Shown: piece by piece, positions 41,385-56,409 of the stretch
How positions within the stretch are numbered: the stretch's first letter is position 1
Layout of the letters: every line of letters starts with the position of its first letter
NCBI RefSeq assembly: GCF_003667545.1
Contig: NZ_RCUV01000005.1
Coordinates: 62,001-126,000, forward strand
DNA length: 64,000 nt
Direction: 5' to 3'
From: Mycetocola manganoxydans
Lineage (GTDB): Bacteria; Actinomycetota; Actinomycetes; Actinomycetales; Microbacteriaceae
Position numbers and translations under genes: made by a program
The notes under the pieces: generated by a model
What the model was told of the DNA's origin: nothing
Databases searched by the model: none
Seen by the model: the letters and a program-made list of their open reading frames with translations, nothing else

Positions 41385-42782
41385 GTGATCAAGCCCGACT
41401 TCAGCGTCGACATCCCCGACGATCTCGGCACCGTGCACTTCGTCGGCATCGGCGGCTCCGGCATGAGCGGAATCGCCCGGTTGTTCCTCGGAGCAGGGCA
41501 CAGGGTGACCGGCTCAGATGTTCGCGAGTCCGCGAACACCGAGGCGCTCCGCGAACTCGGCGCGACGGTGCACATCGGCCATGACGCCGCCAATGTCGGG
41601 GACGCGGATACCATCGTCGTCACGAGTGCCCTGTGGCCAACGAACCCTGAGTATCTTCTCGCGAAGGAACGCGGCATCCCGGTCCTGCACCGGTCGCAGG
41701 CTCTCGCTGCTGCGATCAGCGGAACCCGCCTGGTTTCGGTCGCGGGTGCGCACGGGAAGACCACCTCGACGGGCATGATCGTCACCGGTCTCCTCGGACT
41801 GAACGAAAGCCCGAGCTTCGTCAACGGGGGAGTCATCGAATCCCTCGGTGTGTCGAGCGCCAGGGGAACGGGCGATCTCTTCGTCGTCGAAGCCGATGAA
41901 TCAGACGGATCATTTCTGCTCTACGACACCGCCGTTGCCCTGATCACCAACGTCGACGCCGACCACCTCGACCACTATGGATCGCTCGAGGCGTTCGACG
42001 ACGCTTTCGTCACCTTCGCACAGAAGGCGTCAGAACTCGTCGTCATCTCGTCCGACGACGCCGGAGCTCTCCGCGTCGCCGCCAAGCTCGATGGCAAACG
42101 CATCCTCACCTTCGGTGAAGCGGAGGATGCCGATGTGCGGGTGCACTCGATCGGGTCAGAAGGTCCGGTGTCGTTCGTTCTCAGCTATCAGGGTCAGGAC
42201 AACGGAGCGACGCTGCGGATCCCGGGCAAACACAACGCCATCAACGCCGCAGGCGCATTCGCGGTCCTCGTCGGTCTCGGGTTCGGCGCCGCCGAATCCC
42301 TCGCCGCGATCGCGGATTTCGGAGGAACGGAACGCCGGTTCGAACTCCACGGCACCGTCGACGGCGTCAGCGTCTTCGACGACTACGCCCACCACCCGAC
42401 CGAGGTGGCCGCCGCGCTGTCTGCCGCGCGCACGGTCGTCGGGAACGGGCGCATCATCGCCGTGCACCAGCCGCACCTCTACAGCCGCACGCGGCTGATG
42501 GCCGGTGAGTTCGCCGAAACTCTCGAATCGCACGCCGACCAGACCGTCGTGCTCGACGTCTACGGTGCCCGAGAAGACCCGGAACCCGGCGTCACCGGCG
42601 AGCTCGTCTCGCAGCGGTTCACGGATGCGTCCCGCGTCGCTTTCATCGCGGACTGGCAGGAAGCGGCCGACTACGTCGCCTCCATCGCGGAACCAGGCGA
42701 CTACGTCATCACGCTCGGCTGCGGCGACGTTTACCGGATCGTGCCCCAGCTTCTCGGTTCGCTCACCGCTGCCAGGCCGTAA
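41385..42782 (+). CDS. murC: UDP-MurNAc--amino acid ligase MurC
   Basis: 465 aa from a GTG. It adds the first amino acid of the stem peptide (L-Ala in most bacteria) to UDP-MurNAc. Features: [21 protein letters not shown]-loop [49 protein letters not shown] and [11 protein letters not shown]. In many Microbacteriaceae position 1 of the peptide is Gly, so the amino-acid pocket of this enzyme is of interest. It precedes ftsQ by three bases. Confidence 0.95.
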   Translation: MIKPDFSVDIPDDLGTVHFVGIGGSGMSGIARLFLGAGHRVTGSDVRESANTEALRELGATVHIGHDAANVGDADTIVVTSALWPTNPEYLLAKERGIPVLHRSQALAAAISGTRLVSVAGAHGKTTSTGMIVTGLLGLNESPSFVNGGVIESLGVSSARGTGDLFVVEADESDGSFLLYDTAVALITNVDADHLDHYGSLEAFDDAFVTFAQKASELVVISSDDAGALRVAAKLDGKRILTFGEAEDADVRVHSIGSEGPVSFVLSYQGQDNGATLRIPGKHNAINAAGAFAVLVGLGFGAAESLAAIADFGGTERRFELHGTVDGVSVFDDYAHHPTEVAAALSAARTVVGNGRIIAVHQPHLYSRTRLMAGEFAETLESHADQTVVLDVYGAREDPEPGVTGELVSQRFTDASRVAFIADWQEAADYVASIAEPGDYVITLGCGDVYRIVPQLLGSLTAARP

Positions 42783-42785
42783 CGA

Positions 42786-43727
42786 ATGAAGCGGCCCTCA
42801 GGTTTCACCCCCCAGCGACCGTCTCCAGCCGAGCCGGACGGTTCGACGGCCCCGTCGCGGTCGCGCGGTGAAGCATCGATCACGGTGCCCAGAAAACCGG
42901 TCACCGTCACGCCTGCGGAGCCGATCCCGTTCACGCCGTCGAATGCCGATCGGACGGAGGCGACCGAGCCGGAGAAGCTGCCCAAGCTCCGTGAAGCACG
43001 GAAACAGCGCAAGCGCGTCGAGCGAGCAGAGGTCAAGCGCTTCACTGCTCACGCGAGGCGCAGGCGCAGGACGATCCTGTCCGTCGTCGGCGGGGTCCTC
43101 GGACTTGCCCTTCTCGCGTGCCTGCTCGCATACACGCCGATCCTGTCGGTTCGCACGATCCAGGTCGAGGGCGCAGAGCGAGTCAGTTCGGACGCCGTGG
43201 TCGCCGATCTCTCCGGCCAATTGGGCTCCCCGTTCCCCATGGTCGATGAATCCGCCATCAAGGCTGCTCTCGTGAGCTATCCGCTGATCGAGTCTTACGC
43301 GGTCGAAGCCCGCCCCCCGTCAACCCTCGTCATCCGTCTGGTCGAGCGCACGCCGGTGGGCGCGATCGACACAGGGGACGGTTTCCTCATCGTCGACGCG
43401 GCCGGCGTGATCATCGAGTCGGCGACCGACCGCCCAGGTGGGTACCCCCTCATCTCCGTCGATGGCGGAGTGAAAGCGGACGGTTTCGCCCCCGCCGCCG
43501 CCGTCCTGCGGGCTTTACCGGACGGACTGTTCGCGCGGGTAGACACCGTCACTGCGACGACAAAGGACGACGTCCGCTTCACGCTTGCCGACAGCGAAAC
43601 CACCGTCGTATGGGGCAGTTCCGAGGAGTCGGCGCTCAAGGCATACACACTCGAAGCACTCATGAAGGCGCAACCGGATTTCGCCGAGTACGACGTCACA
43701 TCACCGAGCGTCGCCGTCGTCCGCTGA
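42786..43727 (+). CDS. ftsQ: Cell division protein FtsQ
   Basis: 313 aa. A long basic/proline-rich cytoplasmic region (about 95 residues, ending KRFTAHARRRRRT) precedes one membrane helix (ILSVVGGVLGLALLACLLAYTPI). The POTRA domain follows (VRTIQVEGAERVSSDAVVADLSGQLGSPFPMV), then the FtsQ domain with ERTPVGAIDTGDGFLIVDAAGV. FtsQ bridges the Z-ring-side and periplasmic-side division proteins. It ends 157 bases before ftsZ; that gap is the longest within the division genes. Confidence 0.93.
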   Translation: MKRPSGFTPQRPSPAEPDGSTAPSRSRGEASITVPRKPVTVTPAEPIPFTPSNADRTEATEPEKLPKLREARKQRKRVERAEVKRFTAHARRRRRTILSVVGGVLGLALLACLLAYTPILSVRTIQVEGAERVSSDAVVADLSGQLGSPFPMVDESAIKAALVSYPLIESYAVEARPPSTLVIRLVERTPVGAIDTGDGFLIVDAAGVIIESATDRPGGYPLISVDGGVKADGFAPAAAVLRALPDGLFARVDTVTATTKDDVRFTLADSETTVVWGSSEESALKAYTLEALMKAQPDFAEYDVTSPSVAVVR

Positions 43728-43810
43728 GCGCACCTCCCGGTTTTTTCTTCGCCGATTTCGCGACACGCGCACGTCATCCCGCGCGTTGGGTGTGCCCGGC
43801 ATAACTTGAG

Positions 43811-43860
43811 TTCAAGAAATGCATACTGAGCATAACTTTAAACCTTAACCTGAGGTTGAG
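43811..43860 (+). promoter_or_regulatory. ftsZ promoter region
   Basis: The gap before ftsZ is unusually AT-rich. The best pair is TTCAAG (43811-43816) and TAACTT (43833-43838), 16 bases apart. Just downstream lies an imperfect dyad around AACCT-G-AGGTT (43846-43856). If FtsR (12.7 kb) acts as in Corynebacterium, this is a likely target. Confidence 0.4.
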
Positions 43861-43883
43861 GGTTCTTTCCCCGGAGGCCGGAC

Positions 43884-45083
43884 GTGACTAGTAACCAGAA
43901 CTACCTTGCCGTGATCAAAGTCGTCGGCATCGGCGGCGGCGGCGTCAACGCCGTCAATCGAATGATTGAACTCGGCCTTCGCGGCGTCGAGTTCATCGCC
44001 ATCAATACCGACGCCCAGGCGCTGCTCATGAGCGACGCCGACGTCAAGCTCGACGTCGGGCGGGAGATCACGCGCGGCCTCGGAGCGGGCGCAGACCCGG
44101 AGGTGGGTCGACGCGCGGCCGAAGACCACGCCGAGGAGATCGAGGAAGCCCTTGCCGGCGCCGACATGGTCTTCGTCACGGCGGGAGAAGGTGGAGGAAC
44201 CGGTACAGGTGGTGCCCCCGTCGTCGCCCGCATCGCTAAATCCATCGGCGCGCTCACCATCGGTGTCGTCACGAAGCCGTTCGGATTCGAAGGCCGCCGT
44301 CGCCAGGCTCAGGCCGAACTGGGCGTCGCGAAACTCAAGGAAGAAGTCGACACGCTCATCGTCGTGCCGAACGACCGTCTCCTTGAGATCAGCGACCGCG
44401 GAATCAGCATGCTCGAGGCCTTCTCGACCGCCGACCAGGTCCTCCTCGCCGGTGTCCAGGGCATCACCGACCTCATCACCACCCCGGGCCTGATCAACCT
44501 CGACTTCGCCGACGTGAAGAGCGTCATGCAGGGCGCAGGTTCGGCGCTCATGGGAATCGGATCGTCACGCGGTGCAGACCGGGCGATCAAGGCTGCTGAA
44601 CTCGCCGTGGCGTCCCCCTTGCTCGAGGCCAGCATCGAGGGCGCGCACGGTGTTCTGCTCTCGATCCAGGGCGGATCGAACCTCGGAATCTTCGAGATCA
44701 ACGACGCCGCTCGCCTCGTCCAGGAAGCAGTGCACCCCGAAGCCAACATCATCTTCGGTGCCGTCATCGATGACACCCTCGGTGACGAGGTTCGGGTCAC
44801 CGTCATCGCCGCCGGGTTCGACGGAGGAGAGCCGCCGTCACGGCAGGGCGAGTCGTCCCGCGACGCGGTCGTCACGACCGGGGGCGTGCAGACGAGTGCG
44901 CCGGCTGTTCCCGCGGCTGCGGCCGCAGCCGGAAGCACGGGCGCCGCTGCGGGCGGTTCCGTTCTCACCGAAGCCCCCCAGACCTGGAAGGTCACCGAGC
45001 AGTCGCTCGCGACGCCTCCGGTGACGGCGGACCCGGCGTTTGCCGACGAAGACGAACTCGACATCCCCGACTTCCTCAAGTAG
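43884..45083 (+). CDS. ftsZ: Cell division GTPase FtsZ
   Basis: 399 aa from a GTG with GGAGG seven bases upstream. Tubulin-like GTPase that forms the Z-ring. The N-terminal half has [17 protein letters not shown] and the tubulin signature GGGTGTG at residues 103-109, with NDRLLEI and [13 protein letters not shown] following. A linker rich in Ala, Pro and Gly (about 315-385) leads to the conserved C-terminal peptide [10 protein letters not shown], the docking site for SepF and FtsW. sepF lies two genes downstream. Confidence 0.97.
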   Translation: MTSNQNYLAVIKVVGIGGGGVNAVNRMIELGLRGVEFIAINTDAQALLMSDADVKLDVGREITRGLGAGADPEVGRRAAEDHAEEIEEALAGADMVFVTAGEGGGTGTGGAPVVARIAKSIGALTIGVVTKPFGFEGRRRQAQAELGVAKLKEEVDTLIVVPNDRLLEISDRGISMLEAFSTADQVLLAGVQGITDLITTPGLINLDFADVKSVMQGAGSALMGIGSSRGADRAIKAAELAVASPLLEASIEGAHGVLLSIQGGSNLGIFEINDAARLVQEAVHPEANIIFGAVIDDTLGDEVRVTVIAAGFDGGEPPSRQGESSRDAVVTTGGVQTSAPAVPAAAAAAGSTGAAAGGSVLTEAPQTWKVTEQSLATPPVTADPAFADEDELDIPDFLK

Positions 45084-45085
45084 AC

Positions 45086-45793
45086 ATGCCGGACGGCAAC
45101 GACCAGGCGCTCGACCAGCTTTCGCTGGACGAGCGCCTGGCGCGTGTCCGGGCGGGAATAACGGATGCCGCATCGGTGGCCGGACGCGCGGCATCCGAGA
45201 TCACGACGATCGTCGTCACGAAGTTCCACCCCGCAGACCTCGTGCGGGAACTGTACGCGCTCGGCGTTCGCGATTTCGGCGAAAACCGGCACCAGGAGGC
45301 GGCGGCGAAAGCCGCCGATCTTTCGGACCTGCGCGACGCGACCTGGCACTTCGTGGGCCAGTTGCAGTCGAAGAAGGCGCGGCAGGTTGCCGGATACGCC
45401 TCGGTCGTCCACTCGATCGACCGGGCGGCCCTCGTCACCGCGCTTGCAGTGCCGCGGGAGGTCCCGCTCGACTGCTTCGTGCAGATCAACCTCACCGACG
45501 ATCCCGGTCGCGGCGGTGTGGCGCCTGACGGGCTCGACGAACTCGTCGAGCGAGTCCTCGCGACCACACCGCTCAATCTGCTCGGCGTGATGGCCGTCGC
45601 GCCGCTCGGCGAGGAGCCCCGCCGCGCATTCGCCCGACTCCGCGCGCTGTCCGACCGCGTCGTTGCGCTGGCGCCGGAGGCGAATCGCATCTCAGCAGGA
45701 ATGTCCCACGATTACCGCGAGGCGATCGCCGAAGGCGCGACACACCTTCGCATTGGGACCGCAATCACGGGTAACCGGCCGTTACCCGGTTAA
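45086..45793 (+). CDS. YggS-family PLP-binding protein
   Basis: 235 aa. A single PLP-binding barrel like the N-terminal domain of alanine racemase; it helps keep pyridoxal phosphate and amino-acid pools balanced and has no known catalysis. The PLP lysine is in [13 protein letters not shown], followed by [28 protein letters not shown] and [20 protein letters not shown]. It starts two bases after ftsZ. In most actinobacteria a pgeF/yfiH gene stands between the two; it is missing here. Confidence 0.94.
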   Translation: MPDGNDQALDQLSLDERLARVRAGITDAASVAGRAASEITTIVVTKFHPADLVRELYALGVRDFGENRHQEAAAKAADLSDLRDATWHFVGQLQSKKARQVAGYASVVHSIDRAALVTALAVPREVPLDCFVQINLTDDPGRGGVAPDGLDELVERVLATTPLNLLGVMAVAPLGEEPRRAFARLRALSDRVVALAPEANRISAGMSHDYREAIAEGATHLRIGTAITGNRPLPG

Positions 45794-45830
45794 TCTCATT
45801 GAAGTAGGAACCGCACAAACGGAGGTAGCG

Positions 45831-46343
45831 ATGTCCAACCCGCTGAAGAAGACAATGGTCTACCTTGGCCTCGCAGATGATGATCTCGAGTACGAGGAGA
45901 ACCAGCAGACTGCCCCCGCCGCGGCACCAGCTGCGTCGAACACGCACGGCACGTCCGCGACGAGCGCGTCAGCCGCTTCGTCCGCAGCGCCTGTGCAGAA
46001 CCGCGCTCCCGTCACGCCCCTGCGACGCCCGACGGCCACCAAGCAGGCAGCGCCGGCGGAGCTCAACGAGATCCTCACCGTGCACCCGAAGCAGTACCGT
46101 GACGCTCAGGTGATCGCCGAAACGTTCCGCGATGGAGTTCCGGTCATCATCAACCTGTCGCAGATGAGCGAGGGAGACGCCAAGCGCCTCATCGACTTCG
46201 CCAGCGGCCTGTCGCAGGGTCTCTACGGCAAGATCGAGCGTGTCACCAGCAAGGTCTTCCTGCTCTCTCCCGCGCACGTCGCCGTGCTCGGCGACCAGGG
46301 CGCAGCCGCTGATGCAGAGTCGACCTTCTTCGCTCAGCAATAA
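45831..46343 (+). CDS. sepF: Cell division protein SepF
   Basis: 170 aa from the ATG at 45831 with GGAGG upstream. The N-terminal membrane-binding helix ([14 protein letters not shown]) is followed by an acidic/Ala-rich linker and the SepF core: [32 protein letters not shown], then [20 protein letters not shown] and VFLLSPAHV. SepF tethers FtsZ to the membrane by binding its C-terminal peptide, and is the main anchor in actinobacteria, which lack FtsA. FtsZ here carries that peptide intact. Confidence 0.95.
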   Translation: MSNPLKKTMVYLGLADDDLEYEENQQTAPAAAPAASNTHGTSATSASAASSAAPVQNRAPVTPLRRPTATKQAAPAELNEILTVHPKQYRDAQVIAETFRDGVPVIINLSQMSEGDAKRLIDFASGLSQGLYGKIERVTSKVFLLSPAHVAVLGDQGAAADAESTFFAQQ

Positions 46344-46350
46344 TTGAGGG

Positions 46351-46653
46351 GTGGACTCCGTTCTTTCGCTTCTCCGAAACATCCTGTACTTCGCCCTCCT
46401 GCTGTACTTCTTCGTCATGTGGGCACGGTTCGGTCTTGACCTTGCCCGGTCGTTCAAGCCGCGCTGGCGGCCGACCGGTCCTGGGCTGATCGCCGCCGAA
46501 CTCGTCTTCAGCCTGACGGACCCACCGATCCGGTTTTTCCGCCGGATCCTCCCACCCGTCAGAATCGGTGCGCTCGCGCTCGATTTCGGGTGGAGCATCA
46601 CCATGCTGTGCGTCATCGTGTCGATGACGCTGGTCAATCTGCTTCTGCGCTGA
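46351..46653 (+). CDS. YggT-family membrane protein
   Basis: 100 aa from a GTG, seven bases after sepF. Two membrane segments (LRNILYFALLLYFFVMWARFGLDL and LALDFGWSITMLCVIVSMTLVNLLL) with RSFKPRWRPTGPGLIAAELVFSLTDPPIRFFRRILPPVR between them; the TDPPIRFFRRILPP stretch is the YggT signature. The role is undefined, although it is always found between sepF and divIVA in actinobacteria and chloroplast relatives are linked to membrane protein assembly. Confidence 0.9.
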   Translation: MDSVLSLLRNILYFALLLYFFVMWARFGLDLARSFKPRWRPTGPGLIAAELVFSLTDPPIRFFRRILPPVRIGALALDFGWSITMLCVIVSMTLVNLLLR

Positions 46654-46701
46654 GGGTGCGCGCGGGGTATCCTGTTAAGCCACGTGCCCCTCAGCTCTCA
46701 G

Positions 46702-46718
46702 CCAGCAGTCGCTGCTGG
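46702..46718 (+). promoter_or_regulatory. Hairpin upstream of divIVA
   Basis: CCAGCAG (46702-46708) and CTGCTGG (46712-46718) with a TCG loop, followed by a -10-like TAGCGT (46726-46731). It may end the sepF-yggT transcript ahead of a separate divIVA promoter. Confidence 0.4.
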
Positions 46719-46774
46719 TGTTTGCTAGCGTAGGCACGTCCATTCGAGCTCAATCAAGTAAGAGGTGGGAAGCC

Positions 46775-47410
46775 ATGGCGCTAACTCCGGAAGACGTAGT
46801 CAACAAGCAGTTCCAGCAGACAAAGTTCCGCGAGGGCTACGACCAGGACGAGGTCGATGACTTCCTGGACGAGGTCGTTGTCGAACTTCGCCGCCTGCTC
46901 CAGGAAAACAACGAGCTCAAGGCACGCCTCGAAGGCTCCGACGCCGGCGACGTCCGCCCGGTAGAAGCAGTACCTGCGCCGGCAGCAGAAGCCGCACCGG
47001 CTCCGGTTGTTGCTGAGCCTGCCCCCGCTGCGGCTCCGGCCCCCGCGCCGTCGGCTCAGGATGAGGGCGAGTCCAGCTCGAGCCTCCTCCAGCTCGCACG
47101 CCGTCTCCACGACGAGCACGTGCGCGAGGGCGCCGAGAAGCGCGACGCACTCATCGCCGAAGGCCACGCCACCGCGGCCCGCGTCGTTGCCGAGGCCGAG
47201 GCCAAGCAGCGCGCACAGATGAACATCCTCAACGAGGAGCGGTCCACCCTCGAGAAGAAGATCGACGAACTGCGCGACTTCGAGCGCGAGTACCGTCAGA
47301 AGCTCCGCGGCTACATCGAGAGCCAGCTCAAGGAACTCGACTCAAACGCCGGGCCGAGCGCACAGGGATCGGGCTCCGGCTACGTGACCAGCGAGAAGTC
47401 CAACGCGTAA
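46775..47410 (+). CDS. divIVA: Polar growth protein DivIVA/Wag31
   Basis: 211 aa from the ATG at 46775 with AGAGGTGGG upstream. The DivIVA N-domain that senses membrane curvature is ALTPEDVVNKQFQQTKFREGYDQDEVDDFLDEVV, here given in parts: LTPEDVVNKQF, then GYDQDEVDDFLDEV. A proline/alanine linker (about 70-110) leads to a long coiled coil (LLQLARRLHDEHVREGAEKRDALIAEG onward). In actinobacteria it marks poles and directs tip growth, and is phosphorylated by PASTA-type kinases. The start and position match wag31. Confidence 0.95.
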   Translation: MALTPEDVVNKQFQQTKFREGYDQDEVDDFLDEVVVELRRLLQENNELKARLEGSDAGDVRPVEAVPAPAAEAAPAPVVAEPAPAAAPAPAPSAQDEGESSSSLLQLARRLHDEHVREGAEKRDALIAEGHATAARVVAEAEAKQRAQMNILNEERSTLEKKIDELRDFEREYRQKLRGYIESQLKELDSNAGPSAQGSGSGYVTSEKSNA

Positions 47411-47413
47411 GTT

Positions 47414-48082
47414 TTGAGCGAAGAAAAGGTTTCGCCGGAACCCACACCGGCTGGACCACTCCGTGTCCGAGCGCTAGTTGTCGTCGCCGCCCTTGCGGCG
47501 ACGGCACTGGCGCTCGACCAGTTCACCAAGCACCTCGTGGTCACGACCCTCCCGCTCGGCGAGCAGGTCAAGATTCTCGGCGACGTTCTCATCTTCCAGT
47601 TCGTGCGGAACCCGGGGGCGGCGTTTTCCCTCGCGGCAGGCAGTACCTGGATCTTCTCGATTCTCGCCGCCGTCGTCACCGTCGCGATCATCGTTCTCTC
47701 ACCTCGCATCCGGTCGATCGGCTGGGCCGTCGTCTTCGGTCTCCTCCTCGGAGGGGTGCTGGGTAACCTGACCGACCGCCTGTTCCGGGAGCCGTCGTTC
47801 GGGCTCGGCCACGTCATCGACTTCATCTCCACTCCGTGGATGATTCCCGCGATCTACAACATCGCCGACATCTGCATCGTGTCGAGCATGGGGCTCTTCA
47901 TCCTGCTGACCATCCTCGGGATCAACCTCGACGGAACCCGGGCAACGAAGCAGACATCAGATCCGGATGCCGCGGCAAGCGACGAGACGATCGACCCGGT
48001 GACGACTCCGGTGGCGACCGACGAAACACCGGCGGAGCACCAGCCCGGTGCCTCGGAGACGCCCCACCGCTCGGACGCCTGA
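47414..48082 (+). CDS. lspA: Lipoprotein signal peptidase
   Basis: 222 aa from a TTG three bases after divIVA. Four-helix aspartyl protease that cleaves signal peptides of diacylated prolipoproteins. Motifs: [36 protein letters not shown] (first catalytic Asp) and [13 protein letters not shown] (second Asp). An extra Thr/Pro/Asp-rich C-terminal tail of about 45 residues extends past the last helix into the cytoplasm. The stop overlaps the start of the pseudouridine synthase gene (TGATG). Confidence 0.95.
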   Translation: MSEEKVSPEPTPAGPLRVRALVVVAALAATALALDQFTKHLVVTTLPLGEQVKILGDVLIFQFVRNPGAAFSLAAGSTWIFSILAAVVTVAIIVLSPRIRSIGWAVVFGLLLGGVLGNLTDRLFREPSFGLGHVIDFISTPWMIPAIYNIADICIVSSMGLFILLTILGINLDGTRATKQTSDPDAAASDETIDPVTTPVATDETPAEHQPGASETPHRSDA

Positions 48083-49002
48083 TGGAGACGCGCAGCCTGC
48101 CCGTCCCTGACGGCCTTGACGGCACCCGTGTCGACGCCGGCCTGGCGAAGGTTCTCGGGTTCTCCCGCAGCTTTGCCGCCGACGTCGCCGAAGCCGGGGG
48201 AGTGAGCCTCGACGGCAAACCCGCCGGCAAATCAGACCGGCTGACCGCAGGGTCCTGGCTCGAGGTGACCTGGACGCCCAAACAGGAACCCGTCGTCGTT
48301 CCCGTCATCGTCAGCGACCTCTCCGTCGTGCACGACGATGACGACATCATCGTGGTGTCCAAGCCCGTTGGCGTCGCCGCGCATCCTTCGGTGGGCTGGA
48401 CAGGCCCGACCGTGCTCGGCGCTCTGGCCGGAGCCGGTTACAGCGTTTCGACGTCGGGCTCAGCGGAGCGTGCGGGCATCGTGCATCGCCTCGACGTCGG
48501 TACCACGGGTCTCATGGTCGTCGCGAAGAGCGAACGCGCGTACACCCACCTGAAGCGCGCCTTCCACGACCGCGAGGTCGAAAAGGTGTACCACGCTCTC
48601 GTCCAGGGACACCCGGATCCGCTTGCCGGCACGATTGACGCCCCCATCGGGCGGCACCCGAAACACGACTGGAAATTCGCGGTCACGGCCGAGGGCAAGC
48701 CGTCGATCACCCACTACGAAACGGTCGAAGCCTTCGCGAGCGCGTCACTGCTCGAGATCCACCTCGAGAGTGGTCGCACGCACCAGATCCGCGTTCACAT
48801 GGCCGCCCAGCGGCATCCGTGCGTCGGCGACCCGCTCTACGGGGCCGACCCCACGCTCGCCGCCCGGCTGGGTCTCACCCGGCAGTGGCTTCACGCTGCC
48901 CGGCTCTCCTTCACACACCCCGGCTCGGGGGACTGGGTCACCTACGACTCGGCATACCCGGACGACCTCCAGCACGCCCTCGATGTCCTCCGTGAGGATT
49001 AG
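48082..49002 (+). CDS. RluA-family pseudouridine synthase
   Basis: 306 aa from the ATG at 48082, sharing one base with the lspA stop. An N-terminal S4 domain (about residues 10-65) is followed by the catalytic domain with [29 protein letters not shown] (catalytic Asp138), [14 protein letters not shown] and [12 protein letters not shown]. It converts uridine to pseudouridine in rRNA (RluD-like by S4 domain and linkage). The lspA-rluD pairing is conserved in many bacteria. Confidence 0.94.
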   Translation: METRSLPVPDGLDGTRVDAGLAKVLGFSRSFAADVAEAGGVSLDGKPAGKSDRLTAGSWLEVTWTPKQEPVVVPVIVSDLSVVHDDDDIIVVSKPVGVAAHPSVGWTGPTVLGALAGAGYSVSTSGSAERAGIVHRLDVGTTGLMVVAKSERAYTHLKRAFHDREVEKVYHALVQGHPDPLAGTIDAPIGRHPKHDWKFAVTAEGKPSITHYETVEAFASASLLEIHLESGRTHQIRVHMAAQRHPCVGDPLYGADPTLAARLGLTRQWLHAARLSFTHPGSGDWVTYDSAYPDDLQHALDVLRED

Positions 49003-49037
49003 GCTGGGAGCCCAGCCCCCAGTTCTCCGGAGAAGTC

Positions 49038-54426
<5,389 letters not shown>

Positions 54427-54432
54427 CTAGCC

Positions 54433-54927
54433 TCAGGCGATGTCGCCCGGGCGCACATATCGGCGCTCGTGGTAGATCAACGGCTCGTCATCCTCGCCGA
54501 TCGCGCCGCGTTCGATCTGGACGACGACGACTGCGCTGTTGTGCACGGGGAATCGTTCGATGATCCTGCCGCTCATCCAGGTGGTCACACCATCGAGAAT
54601 CGGCAGACCGTTGTCGCCCATGTGCCAGTGGTCGCCGATGAACCGCGCGGCGTTGTCGCCGCTCATGATCTCGGCGACCCGCCGGTTCCGGGCACCGAGC
54701 ATGTGGATCACGACGCGATCGGTCGACGAAATCGCCGGCCAGGAACTGGCACTCCTCGCCATGTTGAAGGTCGCAAGCGGAGGAACCGCGGCGAGGGACG
54801 CGAGCGATGTCGCCGTGAAGCCAACCGGGGTCCCGGTGCTGTCGATGGCAGTGACCACCGCGACGCCAGCGGCGTGACGGCGGAACGCGGCCTTGAAAGC
54901 ATCCAGATCGGGCTGCATCGGGTTCAT
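54433..54927 (-). CDS. Flavin reductase-family protein
   Basis: 164 aa from the ATG at 54927, with AAAGGA nine bases upstream. HpaC/split-barrel type flavin reductase: FKAAFRRHAAGVAVVTA, GFTATSLASLAAVPPLATFNMARSAS, VVIHMLGARNRRVAEIMSG and VVVVQIERG; the N-terminal HAAGVAVVT and T-A-T-S-L-x-S-x-x-P patterns bind FMN. Such proteins supply reduced flavin to a partner monooxygenase; no clear partner lies beside it. It is convergent with the repeat protein (stops 6 bases apart) and divergent from hisD. Confidence 0.88.
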   Translation of the reverse strand: MNPMQPDLDAFKAAFRRHAAGVAVVTAIDSTGTPVGFTATSLASLAAVPPLATFNMARSASSWPAISSTDRVVIHMLGARNRRVAEIMSGDNAARFIGDHWHMGDNGLPILDGVTTWMSGRIIERFPVHNSAVVVVQIERGAIGEDDEPLIYHERRYVRPGDIA

Positions 54928-55020
54928 TCTGTGTGTTCCTTTCGGGGCGAGCGCCTGCGGCTTCCCTGCGTGTGAGATCAACGTGGACGTGGCAGGGTTA
55001 TTCCGTTCAGGACCGCCGGA

Positions 55021-55026
55021 TATGCT
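55021..55026 (+). promoter_or_regulatory. -10 box for hisD
   Basis: TATGCT ends nine bases before the hisD ATG at 55036; TTATTC at 54998-55003 is 17 bases upstream as a possible -35. There is no good Shine-Dalgarno sequence. Confidence 0.45.
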
Positions 55027-55035
55027 GGGGTCAAC

Positions 55036-56346
55036 ATGATTCAGACTCTCGACCTTCGCGGAATTCAGCCTAGCCGCGCCGAATTGCTTGCCCTCATTCC
55101 GCGCCCGGTCGTCGACGTTTCCGTCGCTTCGGCCGCCGCTGCCACCCTCATCGACGAAGTGAGGGCAGACGGGGAAGACGCCATTCGCCGGCATGCCGAG
55201 CGGTTCGACGGAGTCGCCGGTGCGCGGATCCGGGTAGAGCCGTCGGCGATAGCGGATGCCGTCGCTTCGCTCGATCCCGCCGTGCGAGTCGCACTCGAAG
55301 CGGCAATCGAGCGCGTCCGCGAAGCCACCAGAGCTCAAGTGCCCAACCCCGTCACAACGACACTGGCGCCGGGCGCTACCGTTCACCAGCGCTGGCAGCC
55401 TGTCGACCGGGTTGGACTCTACGTCCCGGGTGGAAAGGCTGTCTACCCGTCGAGCGTGGTCATGAACGTCGTCCCCGCTCAGGTCGCCGGAGTGGCATCC
55501 ATCGCGATCGCCTCGCCCGCCCAGCACGACCACGGGGGGGCCGTGCACCCGACCATCCTCGCCGCCGCAGGTCTCCTCGGCGTCGACGAGGTCTACGCCA
55601 TGGGAGGTGCGAGCGCCATCGGTGCCCTGGCCTACGGGGTGCCCTCGCTGGACCTCGATCCGGTCGACGTCGTGACCGGTCCTGGCAACATCTACGTCGC
55701 GGCCGCGAAACGCCTCGTCCGTGGCGTCGTCGGCATCGACTCCGAGGCGGGGACGACCGAAATCCTGGTGATCGCGGACGCCAAGGCCGACCCGATTCTG
55801 GTCGCCGCGGACCTCGTGAGCCAGGCAGAGCACGATGAGGCGGCGGCATCTCTGCTCGTCACCGACTCAGTCGATCTCGCTCGCTCGGTCGAAACGGAAC
55901 TGTCCAGGCTCGCCGACTCGACGGAACACTCCGCCCGGGTGACCGAAGCTCTCGGCGGACCACAGTCTGCGATCGTGCTCGTCGACGACCTCGCAGCGGC
56001 TGCGCGGTTCAGCAACGCGTACGGGCCGGAACACCTCGAGATCCAGACCGAGGACGATCAGGCCGTGCTCGCCACGATCACGAGCGCCGGCGCGATCTTC
56101 CTCGGGGCGCACTCGCCGGTCAGCGTCGGCGACTACCTCGCAGGCTCGAACCACGTGCTGCCGACCGGCGGCCAGTCGCGGTTCTCGTCCGGTCTTGGCG
56201 CGCACACCTTCCTCCGGCCGCAGCAGGTCATCGAATACGACCGTGATGCTCTCGCCGGAGTCGCAGAACATGTCGTATCACTGGCACATGCCGAGGCTCT
56301 CCCCGCGCACGGGGACGCTGTCACCGCAAGGTTCCCCGCTCACTGA
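55036..56346 (+). CDS. hisD: Histidinol dehydrogenase
   Basis: 436 aa. NAD-dependent, zinc-binding enzyme that makes histidine from histidinol in two oxidations. Seen: GLYVPGGKAVYPSSVVMN, YAMGGASAIGALAYG, DVVTGPGNIYVAAAKR, SQAEHDEAAASLLVT and FLGAHSPVSVGDYLAGSNHVLPTGG, which contain the zinc and catalytic Gln, His and Glu residues. No other his gene follows, so histidine genes are split; the next genes are nrdR and pyrD. Confidence 0.96.
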   Translation: MIQTLDLRGIQPSRAELLALIPRPVVDVSVASAAAATLIDEVRADGEDAIRRHAERFDGVAGARIRVEPSAIADAVASLDPAVRVALEAAIERVREATRAQVPNPVTTTLAPGATVHQRWQPVDRVGLYVPGGKAVYPSSVVMNVVPAQVAGVASIAIASPAQHDHGGAVHPTILAAAGLLGVDEVYAMGGASAIGALAYGVPSLDLDPVDVVTGPGNIYVAAAKRLVRGVVGIDSEAGTTEILVIADAKADPILVAADLVSQAEHDEAAASLLVTDSVDLARSVETELSRLADSTEHSARVTEALGGPQSAIVLVDDLAAAARFSNAYGPEHLEIQTEDDQAVLATITSAGAIFLGAHSPVSVGDYLAGSNHVLPTGGQSRFSSGLGAHTFLRPQQVIEYDRDALAGVAEHVVSLAHAEALPAHGDAVTARFPAH

Positions 56347-56397
56347 CGCGAACGAGGCGGCGATTCCAGCGCCAGCCGAAGGCGAACTCGGCAGCGG

Positions 56398-56403
56398 TAG
56401 TCT
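56398..56403 (+). promoter_or_regulatory. Leaderless -10 box for nrdR
   Basis: TAGTCT ends six bases before the nrdR ATG at 56410. Confidence 0.5.
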
Positions 56404-56409
56404 TGACGC

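Noticed and set aside
43728-43883. Riboswitch or structured leader before ftsZ
   Set aside because: The dyads are short and imperfect and no known riboswitch core is visible; it is better explained as a promoter region.
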